Positions 1 to 9,038 of a stretch of DNA of 64,000 bases are shown one piece after another. The notes beneath the pieces were generated by a model. That model made no database searches and had not been told where the DNA came from. It saw only the letters and a program-made list of their open reading frames with translations. The DNA lies in assembly GCF_001547525.1 (NCBI RefSeq), contig NZ_LNJP01000003.1, forward strand, positions 1,984,001-2,048,000, read 5' to 3'. The DNA is from Burkholderia anthina (GTDB lineage Bacteria > Pseudomonadota > Gammaproteobacteria > Burkholderiales > Burkholderiaceae). The first letter of the stretch is position 1. Each line of letters starts with the position of its first letter. Made by a program: the position numbers and the translations under genes.

Positions 1-140
1 ACGATGCGGATTTTCGCGTGCCGATGCGGCGTGCGCATCGCGCGAGGGTATCGGCCGCCGGGACAGAACGAACGCTGCGATGCGAGCGATGCGCGCCGGT
101 CGATCGGCATGCCGCTCGCGCGCCGAATGGAGTGTGACGA

Positions 141-1286
141 ATGCGCGTGAACGATTGCCACAATTTCCACGACTTCCGCGAGCTGGCCAGACGACGATTG
201 CCGGGGCCGATCTTCAATTACATCGACGGCGCGGCCGACGATGAAACCACGTATCGACGCAACACGAGCGCGTTCGAAAGCTGCGATCTCGTGCCGAACG
301 TGTTGCGCGGCGTGCGCGACGTCGATCTGTCGGTGACGGTCATGGGGCAAAAGCTCGGCATGCCGGTGTACTGTTCGCCGACCGCGCTGCAACGCCTGTT
401 TCACCATGACGGCGAGCGCGCTGTCGCCGCCGCCGCCGCGAAATTCGACACGATGTTCGGCGTGTCGTCGCTCGGCACCGTGAGCCTGGAAGAAGCCCGT
501 GCGATCAGCCCGGGCCCGCAGGTCTACCAGTTCTATTTTCACAAGGACCGCGGCCTCAACCGCGAGATGATGAACCGTTCCAGGCAAGCCGGCGTGAACG
601 TGATGATGCTGACGGTGGACAGCATCACCGGCGGCAATCGCGAGCGCGACAAGCGCACCGGCTTCTCGATTCCGTTCCGGCTGACGCTCGCGGGGCTCAC
701 CGAATTCGCGTTGAAGCCGGCCTGGGCGATCAACTACCTGACCCACGAGCGATTCCGTTTGCCGCAACTCGACCAGCATGTCGACATGAGCGGCGGCGCG
801 ATGTCGATCAGCCGCTACTTCACGGACATGCTCGATCCGTCGATGTCGTGGGACGACGTCGCCGCGATGGTGCGGGAGTGGAACGGGCAGTTTTGCCTGA
901 AAGGCGTGATGTCGGTCGACGACGCGCGCAGGGCGGTGGACATCGGCTGCACCGGCATCGTGTTGTCGAACCACGGCGGACGGCAACTGGACGGTTCGCG
1001 CGCCGCGTTCGACCAGCTTGCCGAGGTGGTCGACGCGGTGGGCGACCGGATCGACGTGATGATGGACGGCGGCGTGCAACGGGGTTCGCACGTGCTCAAG
1101 GCGCTGGCGCTCGGTGCGAAGGCCGTCGGGCTGGGGCGCTATTACCTGTTCCCGCTCGCCGCCGCCGGGCAGCCCGGCGTCGAGCGCGCGTTGCAACTGA
1201 TGCGCACGGAGATCGAGCGGGACATGCGGCTGATGGGCTGCGCGTCCGTTTCTCAGCTCGGGCGGGGCCAGCTTCGTTTTCGCTGA
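141..1286 (+). CDS. FMN-dependent alpha-hydroxy acid oxidase/dehydrogenase (L-lactate dehydrogenase family)
   Basis: The 381-residue protein has the full length and layout of the LldD/glycolate oxidase TIM-barrel family, which oxidises L-2-hydroxy acids such as L-lactate to 2-oxo acids with FMN. Visible marks are the N-terminal FNYIDGAADDE segment, QFYFHKD in the barrel, the catalytic block SNHGGRQLDGS (His general base, Arg substrate anchor) around residues 278-288, and the phosphate-binding DGGVQRGSHVLKALALGA. No membrane segment is evident. It converges on the minus-strand D-amino-acid cluster and may handle a hydroxy acid from the same substrates, but that is inference. The family is certain; the true substrate (lactate, mandelate, another 2-hydroxy acid) is not. 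Confidence 0.88.
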   Translation: MRVNDCHNFHDFRELARRRLPGPIFNYIDGAADDETTYRRNTSAFESCDLVPNVLRGVRDVDLSVTVMGQKLGMPVYCSPTALQRLFHHDGERAVAAAAAKFDTMFGVSSLGTVSLEEARAISPGPQVYQFYFHKDRGLNREMMNRSRQAGVNVMMLTVDSITGGNRERDKRTGFSIPFRLTLAGLTEFALKPAWAINYLTHERFRLPQLDQHVDMSGGAMSISRYFTDMLDPSMSWDDVAAMVREWNGQFCLKGVMSVDDARRAVDIGCTGIVLSNHGGRQLDGSRAAFDQLAEVVDAVGDRIDVMMDGGVQRGSHVLKALALGAKAVGLGRYYLFPLAAAGQPGVERALQLMRTEIERDMRLMGCASVSQLGRGQLRFR

Positions 1287-1310
1287 CGGCGGCGGGCACG
1301 ACGCCGTCAG
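1283..1310. terminator. Convergent stem-loop between the lactate-oxidase-family gene and the dadA-like gene
   Basis: CTGACGGCG (1283-1291) and CGCCGTCAG (1302-1310) form a perfect 9-bp stem with a 10-nt loop. It overlaps the stop codon of the plus-strand gene and lies in the 51-bp gap before the end of the minus-strand gene. There is no clear T tract, so termination is inferred from position and symmetry. Confidence 0.45.
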
Positions 1311-1337
1311 GCCTGCGCGCCGGCCGGCATCGCCCGC

Positions 1338-2579
1338 TCAGAAGCGATCCGCGCGATACGGCGCCGGATCGGTGAACGGCGCTTCCCCGGTCATCATCTC
1401 GGCGAGCAGGCGGCCGGTGACGGGGCCGAGCGTCAGCCCGTGATGGTTGTGCCCGAACGCGAACCACAGCCCGCGATGCGCGGGCGCGGGGCCGATCACC
1501 GGGCGCATGTCGGGCGTGCACGGCCGGAAGCCGAGCCACGGATGCGGGTCGAGCCGCTCGCCGAAACCGAACACCGGCCGCGCGACGCGTTCCGCGCGTT
1601 CGAGCTGCACGCCGGTGGGCGGCACGCGGCGCCGCGCGATCTCGACGCCGGTCGTCAGCCGCAGCCCGCGCCGCATCGGCGCGATCACGTAGCCGTATTC
1701 GCGATCGACGATCGGCGCCGACGGCACGCCGCGCGCGGACGGCGCATAGTGCATGTGATAGCCGCGCTTCTCGCGCAGCGGGATCTTGTAGCCGAACTTG
1801 CCGAATACCGTGTCTGACCACGGGCCGAGCGCGACGACGACGGCCGGCGCGGCCGCGGGGCCGTCGTCGGTCCGGACCTGCCAGCCGGGCGACAGCGCGT
1901 CGAGACTCGCGGCGTCGCCCGTCAGCAGCGTGCCGCCGCCCCGTACGAACAGTTGCGCATACGCTTTGACGAGCGCGGCCGGATCGACGACGCTTTTCGG
2001 GTCGAGCCAGTGCAGCGCACCGCAGAAGCCCGGTGCGAGGCTCGGCTCGTGCGCGCGCAGCGCGGCCGCGTCGAGCGGCGTGATGCCGAGCCCGTGGCGG
2101 CGCGCGGTGAGGCCGGCGTCGGCCACGCCGCGCTCGAATGCGGCCGGCGTGCGGAACGCTTCCAGCCAGCCGCTGGCGCGGACCAGTTCGCCGGCGCCGG
2201 CCCGCGCGATCAGCGCGTCGTGCTCGACGATGCAGCGCTCGATCAGCGGCAGCATGTCGCGCGAGGCCGCCGCGTGACGCAGCGGCGCCGATTCCCACCA
2301 GAACCGCGCGAGCCACGGTGCGAACGCGGGCAGCGACGCGCTGTGCCAGTAGAGGTCGGTCGAGCGGTTCAGCGCATAGCGCATCAGCGTGAACGGGCTG
2401 CGCGGGAACGGGTACGGTTCGACCGACGAGCGCTCGATCAGCCCGGCATTGCCGAAGCTCGTGCCTTCGCCGGGCGCGCCGCGATCGACGAGCGCGACCT
2501 TGCGGCCGCGATCCTGCAGGTGCAGCGCGGCGCAGACGCCGACGATGCCGGCGCCGAGAACGATGACGTCGAAATCCAT
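1338..2579 (-). CDS. FAD-dependent D-amino acid dehydrogenase-like oxidoreductase (DadA family)
   Basis: The 413-residue protein starts MDFDVIVLGAGIVGVCAALHL, an N-terminal FAD-binding GxGxxG Rossmann motif, followed by the DadA/glycine-oxidase-type FSVEPYPFPRSP and GYHMHYAP regions and a C-terminal FGHNHHGLTLGPVTG block that closes over FAD. The DadA family deaminates D-amino acids to 2-oxo acids and passes electrons to the respiratory chain. The start at 2579 is chosen because the FAD motif begins there; upstream sequence is unlike a protein. It is the last gene of a same-strand series with an amidase, an MFS carrier and a D-aminoacylase, which supports oxidation of D-amino acids released by those hydrolases. 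The exact substrate is inferred. Confidence 0.85.
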   Translation of the reverse strand: MDFDVIVLGAGIVGVCAALHLQDRGRKVALVDRGAPGEGTSFGNAGLIERSSVEPYPFPRSPFTLMRYALNRSTDLYWHSASLPAFAPWLARFWWESAPLRHAAASRDMLPLIERCIVEHDALIARAGAGELVRASGWLEAFRTPAAFERGVADAGLTARRHGLGITPLDAAALRAHEPSLAPGFCGALHWLDPKSVVDPAALVKAYAQLFVRGGGTLLTGDAASLDALSPGWQVRTDDGPAAAPAVVVALGPWSDTVFGKFGYKIPLREKRGYHMHYAPSARGVPSAPIVDREYGYVIAPMRRGLRLTTGVEIARRRVPPTGVQLERAERVARPVFGFGERLDPHPWLGFRPCTPDMRPVIGPAPAHRGLWFAFGHNHHGLTLGPVTGRLLAEMMTGEAPFTDPAPYRADRF

Positions 2580-2694
2580 CGATGGTGAGTGACGGTTGGT
2601 GGGGCGCTTGCCCGCGGTAGGGGCGCGCGCCCGGGTTGGAGAAGGTTCGAGCTGCAAGCATACTCGCGGCGGCGCGGCTCACCAAGGGGCGTCG

Positions 2695-4053
2695 CTACCG
2701 ACCCAGGTCGCGCCACGCGATAGAGAATTGCCGCGCGGCGTGGAAGCAGACCGCGTCGGCATGCGGTGCGCCGATCAACTGGACGCCGACCGGCAGTTCT
2801 CCCGGCACGAAGCAGGGTGCGCTGACGACGGGCAGCCCCGCGAACGAAATCGGCTGCGTGAGCAGGCCGAGCGTCTTGGCCGGCTCGAGCAGGGCGCCGT
2901 TGATATCGACGGTCGGGTCGGTCACGCGCGGCGCCGCGCAGGGCGTCGCGGCGGCGAGCAGCACGTCGTAGCGTGCGAACAGCGCTTCGACGCGCACGCG
3001 CCACGCCGCACGGCATGCAAGCGCTTCCCGATACGTGGCGGCGGACGTCGAGACGCCGGTTGCGATGCGCGACCGCAGTCGTTCGGATACGAGCGCCGCC
3101 GGCGCGTCGAGCAACCCGCGATGGTTGCGGGCCAGCTCCACGTTCGAGATTGCGATCGCGGCCTCCCGCACGTGCGAGACTTCGTCGCGGTCGAGCGCTA
3201 TCGATTCGCCCGCATTCAGACAGGCTGCCGCGCGCCGGACGGCGCGTTGCGCGTCCGCATCGGCATGTCGTTCGAAATCGCCGGTCAGCACCGCGACGCG
3301 CAGCGGGGCGGCCGGATCGCGAATCGGTTGCGAGCGCAATGAATCCGCGTCGCGGAGCGTGTCGTACAGAGCTGCCAGATCGTCGATATCGTTCGCGAAT
3401 CCACCGATACTGTCGAGCGAATCGGCATAGGGCAGGCAGCCGGCCCGCGACAGCCGCCCGTCGCCCGGGCGAAATCCCCACACGCCGCATAGCGCTGCCG
3501 GTGCGCGGATCGAGCCGTTGGTGTCGCTGCCGAGCGCAAGCAGCACGTATCCGGCGGCGACCGCGGCAGCCGAGCCGCTCGACGAACCGCCGGTCATGCG
3601 CGTCGGGTCGGCCGGCAGGCGCACCGCGCCATAGTGCGGATTCACGCCGGTGGCGCCGCACGCGAGTTCGTCCATATGCGTCGCGCCGACCGGCACCGCG
3701 CCGGCCGCGCATAGTTGCGCGACCGCCGCCGCATCGGTAGCGGCGGCCGGCAGCGCCGCGCGCGCCGGCGATCCCGCGACCGTGGGGTAGCCGGCCACGT
3801 CGAAATTCCATTTGACGAGAAACGGCACGCCGGCCAACGGGCCCGGGTCGCGTCCGCTGCGCACCATCGCGTCGATCCGCCGCGCGTCGCGCAGTGCGCG
3901 CGCGTCGAAGGTCCGTGCGCACGCATGGATGGCGCCGTCGCGCGCAGCGATATCGGCCAGCACGCTCTGCACGACCGACACGGCGCTCGCGCGTCCCGCG
4001 CGCACCTCCGTAGCCAGCGCGAGCGCGCCGCGCATCGACGGAACCGCGCTCAT
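2695..4053 (-). CDS. Amidase signature family hydrolase (allophanate hydrolase/AtzF-like)
   Basis: The 452-residue protein has the Ser-cisSer-Lys triad of the amidase signature family: Lys in PFLVKWNFDVAG, the glycine/serine stretch MTGGSSSGSAAAVAAG, and the nucleophile region GSDTNGSIRAPAALCGVWGF. The order resembles the allophanate hydrolase/AtzF N-terminal domain more than GatA. It is expected to hydrolyse an amide or carbamoyl bond in the cytoplasm. It starts inside the end of the MFS gene (4-bp overlap, 4050-4053), so the two are translationally coupled. The context with D-aminoacylase and a D-amino acid oxidase suggests an amide of an amino acid or ureido compound as substrate. The substrate cannot be read from sequence. 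Confidence 0.8.
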   Translation of the reverse strand: MSAVPSMRGALALATEVRAGRASAVSVVQSVLADIAARDGAIHACARTFDARALRDARRIDAMVRSGRDPGPLAGVPFLVKWNFDVAGYPTVAGSPARAALPAAATDAAAVAQLCAAGAVPVGATHMDELACGATGVNPHYGAVRLPADPTRMTGGSSSGSAAAVAAGYVLLALGSDTNGSIRAPAALCGVWGFRPGDGRLSRAGCLPYADSLDSIGGFANDIDDLAALYDTLRDADSLRSQPIRDPAAPLRVAVLTGDFERHADADAQRAVRRAAACLNAGESIALDRDEVSHVREAAIAISNVELARNHRGLLDAPAALVSERLRSRIATGVSTSAATYREALACRAAWRVRVEALFARYDVLLAAATPCAAPRVTDPTVDINGALLEPAKTLGLLTQPISFAGLPVVSAPCFVPGELPVGVQLIGAPHADAVCFHAARQFSIAWRDLGR

Positions 4054-5390
4054 GCGCGCACCATGAACCGGCGCGGGATCGACAGGATCAGCGCGGCGGC
4101 GGCGAAGAGCGCGAACGCGAGCAGCGCGACGCCGAGTTCGGTGCTTCCCGTCAGTCCGGACGCATAGCCCATCAGCGTCGGGCCGACGAACCCGGCGACG
4201 GCCGCGCCTATGTTGACGAGCCCGGCGCCGCCCGCGGCGGCTTCGCCGGTGAGAATCCGCGACGGCAGGCTCCAGAACATCGCAAGCGTGCTCATGATGC
4301 CCGCCACGCCCACGGTCAGGCACATGACGGCGAGCACCGGATGTGCACGCATGCCGAGGCTCGCGAGCAGCGCGACTCCGCCGATGGCGACCGGCAGCGC
4401 CGTATGCCAGCGGCGCTCGCCGGTTCGCACCGAATGCTGCGCGTTCGCGACCATCGCGATCGATGCGACGAGGTACGGTATCGCGCTGACGAGGCCGATC
4501 CCCAGATTGCTCAGCGAGCCGAGCGCCTTGATCATCGTCGGCATCCAGAACACCAGCCCGTAGTTGCCGACGTTGTAGAGGAACGAGGTTGCGAACAGCA
4601 GCCACAGTGTCGGTTCGCGCAGCGCGGCGTAGAGGTGCGTGCGCTTGCCGGCCGCTTCCTGCGCCATCTCCGCGCGAATCATGCGTTTTTCCGCGTCGGT
4701 CAGCCAGACGGCGTCGTCGATCCGTTCCGTCACGCGCGCGAGCAGGTACATGCCGAGCACGATGGCCGGCAGGCCTTCGATCAGGAACATCCACTGCCAA
4801 CCGCGCAACCCGAGGCCGCCGTGCGTCGCATCCATGATCCAGCCCGACAGCGGGCCGCCGACGATGACGCCCATCGGCATCGCGAGAAACAGGAACGCCA
4901 TGACCTTCGCGAGCCGGTGCGACGGAAACCACACGCCGAAGTAGGCGATCACGGCCGGAAAGAAGCTCGCCTCCGTCACGCCGAGCAGGAAGCGCAGCGC
5001 ATAGAAGCTCGCGGTATCGCGGGTGGCGAGCGTGGCGACCGATACGGCGCCCCATGTGAGCATCGAGCCGGCGAGACAGCGCTTCACGCCGACCCGTTGC
5101 ACGAGCCAGCCGGTCGGCACCTGCAGCAGAAGATAGCTGACGAAGAACAGGCCCGCGCCGATGCCGTAGGCGGCGTCCGTCAAATGCAGATCCGTCATCA
5201 TCTGCAGTTTCGCGAAGCCGACGTTGACGCGATCGAGATAGCCGAAGAAATAGCAGACGAGGATCAGCGGAATGATGCGTCGGCTCAGGCGCGCATACAA
5301 CGCGTCGATGCCGGGCGCGGCCGTATCCGCGAGCGGGCCCGAGCCGGATTGCATGCCGTGCGGCGTGGGGAGGCCGTTGGAATTCGTCAT
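4050..5390 (-). CDS. MFS transporter, anion:cation symporter (ACS) family
   Basis: The 446-residue protein has about 12 hydrophobic helices and the MFS loop motif region GWLVQRVGVKRCLAG between helices 2 and 3. The opening helix PLILVCYFFGYLDRVNVGFAK is diagnostic of the ACS family (tartrate, glucarate and phthalate type carriers), which imports organic anions with protons. The long loop after helix 6 (ERIDDAVWLTDAEKRMI) is also typical. It lies between the D-aminoacylase and amidase genes on the same strand and overlaps the amidase start by 4 bp, so it is probably the uptake system for the acylated or amidated compound they degrade. Confidence 0.85.
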   Translation of the reverse strand: MTNSNGLPTPHGMQSGSGPLADTAAPGIDALYARLSRRIIPLILVCYFFGYLDRVNVGFAKLQMMTDLHLTDAAYGIGAGLFFVSYLLLQVPTGWLVQRVGVKRCLAGSMLTWGAVSVATLATRDTASFYALRFLLGVTEASFFPAVIAYFGVWFPSHRLAKVMAFLFLAMPMGVIVGGPLSGWIMDATHGGLGLRGWQWMFLIEGLPAIVLGMYLLARVTERIDDAVWLTDAEKRMIRAEMAQEAAGKRTHLYAALREPTLWLLFATSFLYNVGNYGLVFWMPTMIKALGSLSNLGIGLVSAIPYLVASIAMVANAQHSVRTGERRWHTALPVAIGGVALLASLGMRAHPVLAVMCLTVGVAGIMSTLAMFWSLPSRILTGEAAAGGAGLVNIGAAVAGFVGPTLMGYASGLTGSTELGVALLAFALFAAAALILSIPRRFMVRA

Positions 5391-5411
5391 GGTGACTCCG
5401 TGCAGGTTGAC

Positions 5412-6848
5412 TCAGGGGCGGCGGCGCAGCGCCTGGCCGGGGCGCGCGCCGGTATGCCGGCCGTGTTCGAGCACCGCATGCCCGTTGACGAACACGTGTT
5501 CGATGCCTTCCGGGCGCAGCGTCGGGCTCGCGAACGTCGCGCGGTCGATCACGCGCGCGGGGTCGAACACGACGAGATCCGCGTAATGGCCGACCGCGAG
5601 CCGCCCGCGTTCCGCGATGCCGAATTGCTCGGCCGTGAGGCCCGTCATCTTGCGCACGGCCGTTTCGAGTGGGAACAGGCCACGCTCGCGGGAGAATTCG
5701 CCGAGCACGCGCGGGAACGTACCCCACAGCCGCGGATGCGGACGTATGTCGTTGGGCAGGCCGTCGGAGCCGACCATCGTCAACTCGTGGCGCATGATGC
5801 GTTCGACGTCCGCTTCGTCCATCACGAAGTAGATCGCGCCGGCGGGGCGCAGCGCGTCGATCGCGGCATCGATCGAATCGCCGAACAGCGGCAGCAGTGC
5901 GTGGAAATCACGGCCCGCGAACTCGGGACGGGGCTTCGACCATGTAACGATCACGCGCGACGACTGGCGGACGCGATCCGCGCGCAGCATCGTCGACGTG
6001 GCCGGATACGGATGGCAGTCGATACACAGCGGCTGTCGCGTGCGCTGCGCGTCGATATGCGCGAGCGTTTCGATCGAGCGGCCGTGATTGGCGGTGCCGG
6101 CCACCTTGTGATGCGACAGCACGACGCGCACGTCGAGCGCACGCCCGATCGAGAACGCTTCGTCAAGCGAAGCGATGATCGCGTCGGTTTCGTCGCGCAG
6201 ATGCGTCGCGAACACGCCGCCCGTCTCGCGCAGCGGCGCGCTGACGTCGATCAGTTCGTCGATCGTTGCCGCCGCCGCGGGCGGATAGAAGGTGCCGGTC
6301 GACACGCCGAACGCGCCGGCGGCCATCGCTGCGCGCACATCGGCCGCCATCGCCGCGATTTCCGCCGCGTTGGCCGCGCGGCCGAGATCCGCCATGTGCC
6401 GCACGCGCAGTGTCGAGTGACCGACGAGGGCCGCCGTGTTGACGGCGGCGGGCGTTGCATCGAGCGCGCCCAGATAGGCGCGAAAGGATGAAAAGCGAAA
6501 CGACTGCCATGCGCCGAGCAGGTCGAGCGGCTGCGGCACGTCGCGCTCGGCGAGCAGCGGCGCGAGGCTAATCCCGCAGTTGCCGGCGATCACCGTGGTG
6601 ACGCCTTGCGCGACCTTCGGTTCGACGTCGGGATCGGTCAGCACGAACGCGTCGTCGTGCGTGTGGCTGTCGATGAAGCCCGGCGCGACGATCAGACCGC
6701 CTGCGTCGAGCGTGTGCACGGCAGTCGCGCCGCGCAGGTCGCCGATCGCGGCGATGCGCTCGCCCGTCACGCCGAGATCGGCCTCGAAGCGCGCGGCTCC
6801 CGTCCCGTCGATCAGTTCGCCGCGGCGCAGGATCACGTCGAAATGCAT
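5412..6848 (-). CDS. N-acyl-D-amino-acid deacylase (D-aminoacylase)
   Basis: The 478-residue amidohydrolase matches the usual length of D-aminoacylases. FIDSHTHDDAFV carries the first metal-binding histidines, VTTVIAGNCGISLAP the family's metal-ligand cysteine region, VVLSHHKVAGTANHG a further histidine ligand, and a late MVGSDGLPNDIRPHPRLWGTF contains the catalytic Asp and the lid. These enzymes release D-amino acids from N-acyl-D-amino acids in the cytoplasm. The start at 6848 (MHFDVILRRGELIDGTG) gives the normal N-terminal beta sandwich and has a GGAG-type site just upstream. It is the first structural gene after the LysR regulator and is followed 21 bp later by the MFS gene. Confidence 0.9.
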   Translation of the reverse strand: MHFDVILRRGELIDGTGAARFEADLGVTGERIAAIGDLRGATAVHTLDAGGLIVAPGFIDSHTHDDAFVLTDPDVEPKVAQGVTTVIAGNCGISLAPLLAERDVPQPLDLLGAWQSFRFSSFRAYLGALDATPAAVNTAALVGHSTLRVRHMADLGRAANAAEIAAMAADVRAAMAAGAFGVSTGTFYPPAAAATIDELIDVSAPLRETGGVFATHLRDETDAIIASLDEAFSIGRALDVRVVLSHHKVAGTANHGRSIETLAHIDAQRTRQPLCIDCHPYPATSTMLRADRVRQSSRVIVTWSKPRPEFAGRDFHALLPLFGDSIDAAIDALRPAGAIYFVMDEADVERIMRHELTMVGSDGLPNDIRPHPRLWGTFPRVLGEFSRERGLFPLETAVRKMTGLTAEQFGIAERGRLAVGHYADLVVFDPARVIDRATFASPTLRPEGIEHVFVNGHAVLEHGRHTGARPGQALRRRP

Positions 6849-7031
6849 GATGGCTCCTCCGGAATTCGTCCGGACCGGACGTGCTGCCCGGTTCCGTCGT
6901 TCATGTTCGCCATCATCGTCGCCAGCCATTTTTCGGGCGTCCAATGCCGTTCGGCTCGCGATTCATGCGAAACCAGCATCAATGCGGCGACGCGGGATCG
7001 CCGTTCGGGGCGCCATCCGTCGCCGTCGGCG

Positions 7032-7919
7032 TTATGCGAACGCCGCTTTCACCAGCGCATGAAGGTCGCTCGCGAAGCTGGACATCGAGATGGTCCGATG
7101 CCGCACGATGCCGACCGTGCGATCGATGGTCGGGTTCGCGATCGGCACCGCGCGTACCGTGGGCGCGCCGTACGCACGCAACGCGCTCTCGGGCAGGATG
7201 GCGCAGCCGACGCCGGCCGCCACGAGCGCGGTGACGCACGAGATGTGCTCGACCTCGTAGAACCAGCGGCTGCGCACCGCTTCCTGACCCATCATCATTT
7301 CGAGCAGCAGACGGTTGCCGCTGTCGCGACCACCGATGACGAGTTTCGCGTGCCGCAATTCGCCGAGCGTGACGGCGTCCGCGCGTGCCAGCGGGTCGTC
7401 CTCGTGCGCCGCGAGTACGTAGCGGTCCGTGAAGAGCGGCTCGAACGCGAGATCGTCGTCGTCGCCCGGATGCAGGCTGACGCCGAACTCCGCGATGCCC
7501 GCGCGCACCTGCGACAGCACGAAGTCGTGATTGCCGTCGAGGATCTGCACGGCGACGTGCGGATACTTGTCCGCGTAGCCGCGCAGCGCGCCGGGCAGCG
7601 CTTGCGCGACGACGGTCGGGATCGACGCGAGGCGCACCTTGCCGTAACGCTTTTGCGCGATCTCCTGGATCGACGACAGCATCATTCCGAGCTGTGCGAT
7701 CTGCTCGCGCGCCATCGGCAGGAACTGGCGGCCGACACCCGTCAGCGTCACGCTGCGCGTGGTGCGCTGGAACAGCTCGACGCCGAGCGTCTGTTCGAGC
7801 TTCTGGATGCGGCGCGACAGCCCCGGCTGGGTCAGATGCAGCTTTTCCGCCGCACGATGAAACGTGCCGAGTTCGGCGACGGCGACGAACGCTTCGAGTT
7901 CCGAGTTTTCTATCTTCAT
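7032..7919 (-). CDS. LysR family transcriptional regulator of the D-amino-acid cluster
   Basis: The 295-residue protein begins MKIENSELEAFVAVAELG and has a typical winged helix at residues 1-60 (FHRAAEKLHLTQPGLSRRIQ, TLGVELFQRTTRSVTLT) and a periplasmic-binding-like effector domain. It lies immediately upstream of, and in the same direction as, the D-aminoacylase-MFS-amidase-dadA series, separated by 183 bp. That is unusual because most LysR genes are divergent from their targets; here it could be autoregulated and co-transcribed or act on the 183-bp gap. The start is set by the LysR N-terminal consensus. The effector is unknown; an acylated D-amino acid is a reasonable guess. Confidence 0.85.
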   Translation of the reverse strand: MKIENSELEAFVAVAELGTFHRAAEKLHLTQPGLSRRIQKLEQTLGVELFQRTTRSVTLTGVGRQFLPMAREQIAQLGMMLSSIQEIAQKRYGKVRLASIPTVVAQALPGALRGYADKYPHVAVQILDGNHDFVLSQVRAGIAEFGVSLHPGDDDDLAFEPLFTDRYVLAAHEDDPLARADAVTLGELRHAKLVIGGRDSGNRLLLEMMMGQEAVRSRWFYEVEHISCVTALVAAGVGCAILPESALRAYGAPTVRAVPIANPTIDRTVGIVRHRTISMSSFASDLHALVKAAFA

Positions 7920-8279
7920 GACGCTCCAGGGTGCAGGCCGGCTCCGGCAATCGGGCGTGTAGCGGCAGGACTTGCGTGCGGATATTTTCGTCGATATCGA
8001 TTCGCGGCGCGCCGCCGGCTCGTATGGCCGCCGAGCGTACACGCATTGCCGATCGCGAACGTCTGAAGGTTGACGTTCCGGAGCGCCCAATCCGCTGATC
8101 AATTTGTCGATGCGCGAAGGCGGGGCGGCATCACGCAGTTTCGTTGCGCGCGTCGTCGTGCGCGGTATCGACCCGGTCTGTTTTCAGATGCTGTTCGCGG
8201 GTGTATCCCACTGGTTTGGGATGCGAATTTTTACCTAAGATGGAAGCACCCGTGCGCGTGATACGGTGGCTGCACGCGC
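7920..8279. other. Intergenic region between the LysR gene and yfiR
   Basis: This 360-bp stretch separates two divergent transcription units and should hold both promoters. A TTGACG hexamer is visible near 8068, but I cannot pair it convincingly with a -10 element. No RNA gene or repeat is apparent. The true start of yfiR may lie a little upstream or downstream of the one given. Confidence 0.4.
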
Positions 8280-9038
8280 ATGGCAGGCAAGAGGCAGCAC
8301 CGGGAAACGACGGTAGCAGATGTTTCCATCATGAATGCGAGTGTATGCGCGGCGGCTGCGAGTGTTGCAGTCGCATCGATGCCGACGTGCGCGGCGGCAA
8401 TCGCCGCGCGGAAGGCGTCCGGAAGACCGGGGCGAGTCGCCGCACTGCGCCACGCGTTCTACGCAATCGTTTGCGTTCTGGGCATTGCGCCTGTCGTCTT
8501 CGCCGGGGCTCCCGCCGATGCCGGCGATCCGGTCGAATCGGCGCGGCTCGCGGCCGCCGCGAGTGCCGCCAGCCCCGCGAATCCCGTCCTTTCTTCACAC
8601 GACTCCGCCGTGCGGCAGGTCGTACTCGGCATCATCAGCTTCACGCGCTGGCCGACGACGCCCGTGCGCCTGCATCTGTGCATCACCGGGCGCCCCGACT
8701 ACGCGCGCGGCCTGACCGACACGCTGCAGGCCGGCTCGACGCTGCTCGACGTGCAACGCGTCCGCTTCGACGATCCGTCGCTCGGCATCGCATGCGACGT
8801 CGTCTATCTCGGCGCCTTGAACAACGACGAGCGCGCGCGGGTGAGAGCCGCATTGGCCGGCCATCCGGTGCTGACGATCGCGGAACACGATCCGTCCTGC
8901 ACCGCGGGCGGCATGTTCTGCCTCGACGTCGACGGCGATCGCGTGTCGTTCGACATCAACCTCGATGCCGTCGCGCGCAGCGGCGTGCGCGTGCATCCGA
9001 ACGTCCTCAATCTCGCACGACGGCCGGTGACGCCATGA
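8280..9038 (+). CDS. yfiR: YfiR family periplasmic repressor of a diguanylate cyclase
   Basis: The protein (252 residues from this start) has a hydrophobic export segment around HAFYAIVCVLGIAPVVFAGA and a mature DUF4154/YfiR domain: VVLGIISFTRWP, VRLHLCITGR, GIACDVVYLG, a two-cysteine segment SCTAGGMFCLDVDGDRVSFD, and NLDAVARSGVRVHPNVL. The four cysteines match the disulfide pattern known for Pseudomonas YfiR. In the known system periplasmic YfiR holds YfiN inactive until redox or envelope stress or YfiB releases it. It overlaps yfiN by 4 bp (ATGA), so the two are coupled. The N terminus is uncertain: several in-frame Met codons (8280, 8331 and later) precede the export helix, and the first would give an unusually long leader. 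Confidence 0.85.
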   Translation: MAGKRQHRETTVADVSIMNASVCAAAASVAVASMPTCAAAIAARKASGRPGRVAALRHAFYAIVCVLGIAPVVFAGAPADAGDPVESARLAAAASAASPANPVLSSHDSAVRQVVLGIISFTRWPTTPVRLHLCITGRPDYARGLTDTLQAGSTLLDVQRVRFDDPSLGIACDVVYLGALNNDERARVRAALAGHPVLTIAEHDPSCTAGGMFCLDVDGDRVSFDINLDAVARSGVRVHPNVLNLARRPVTP

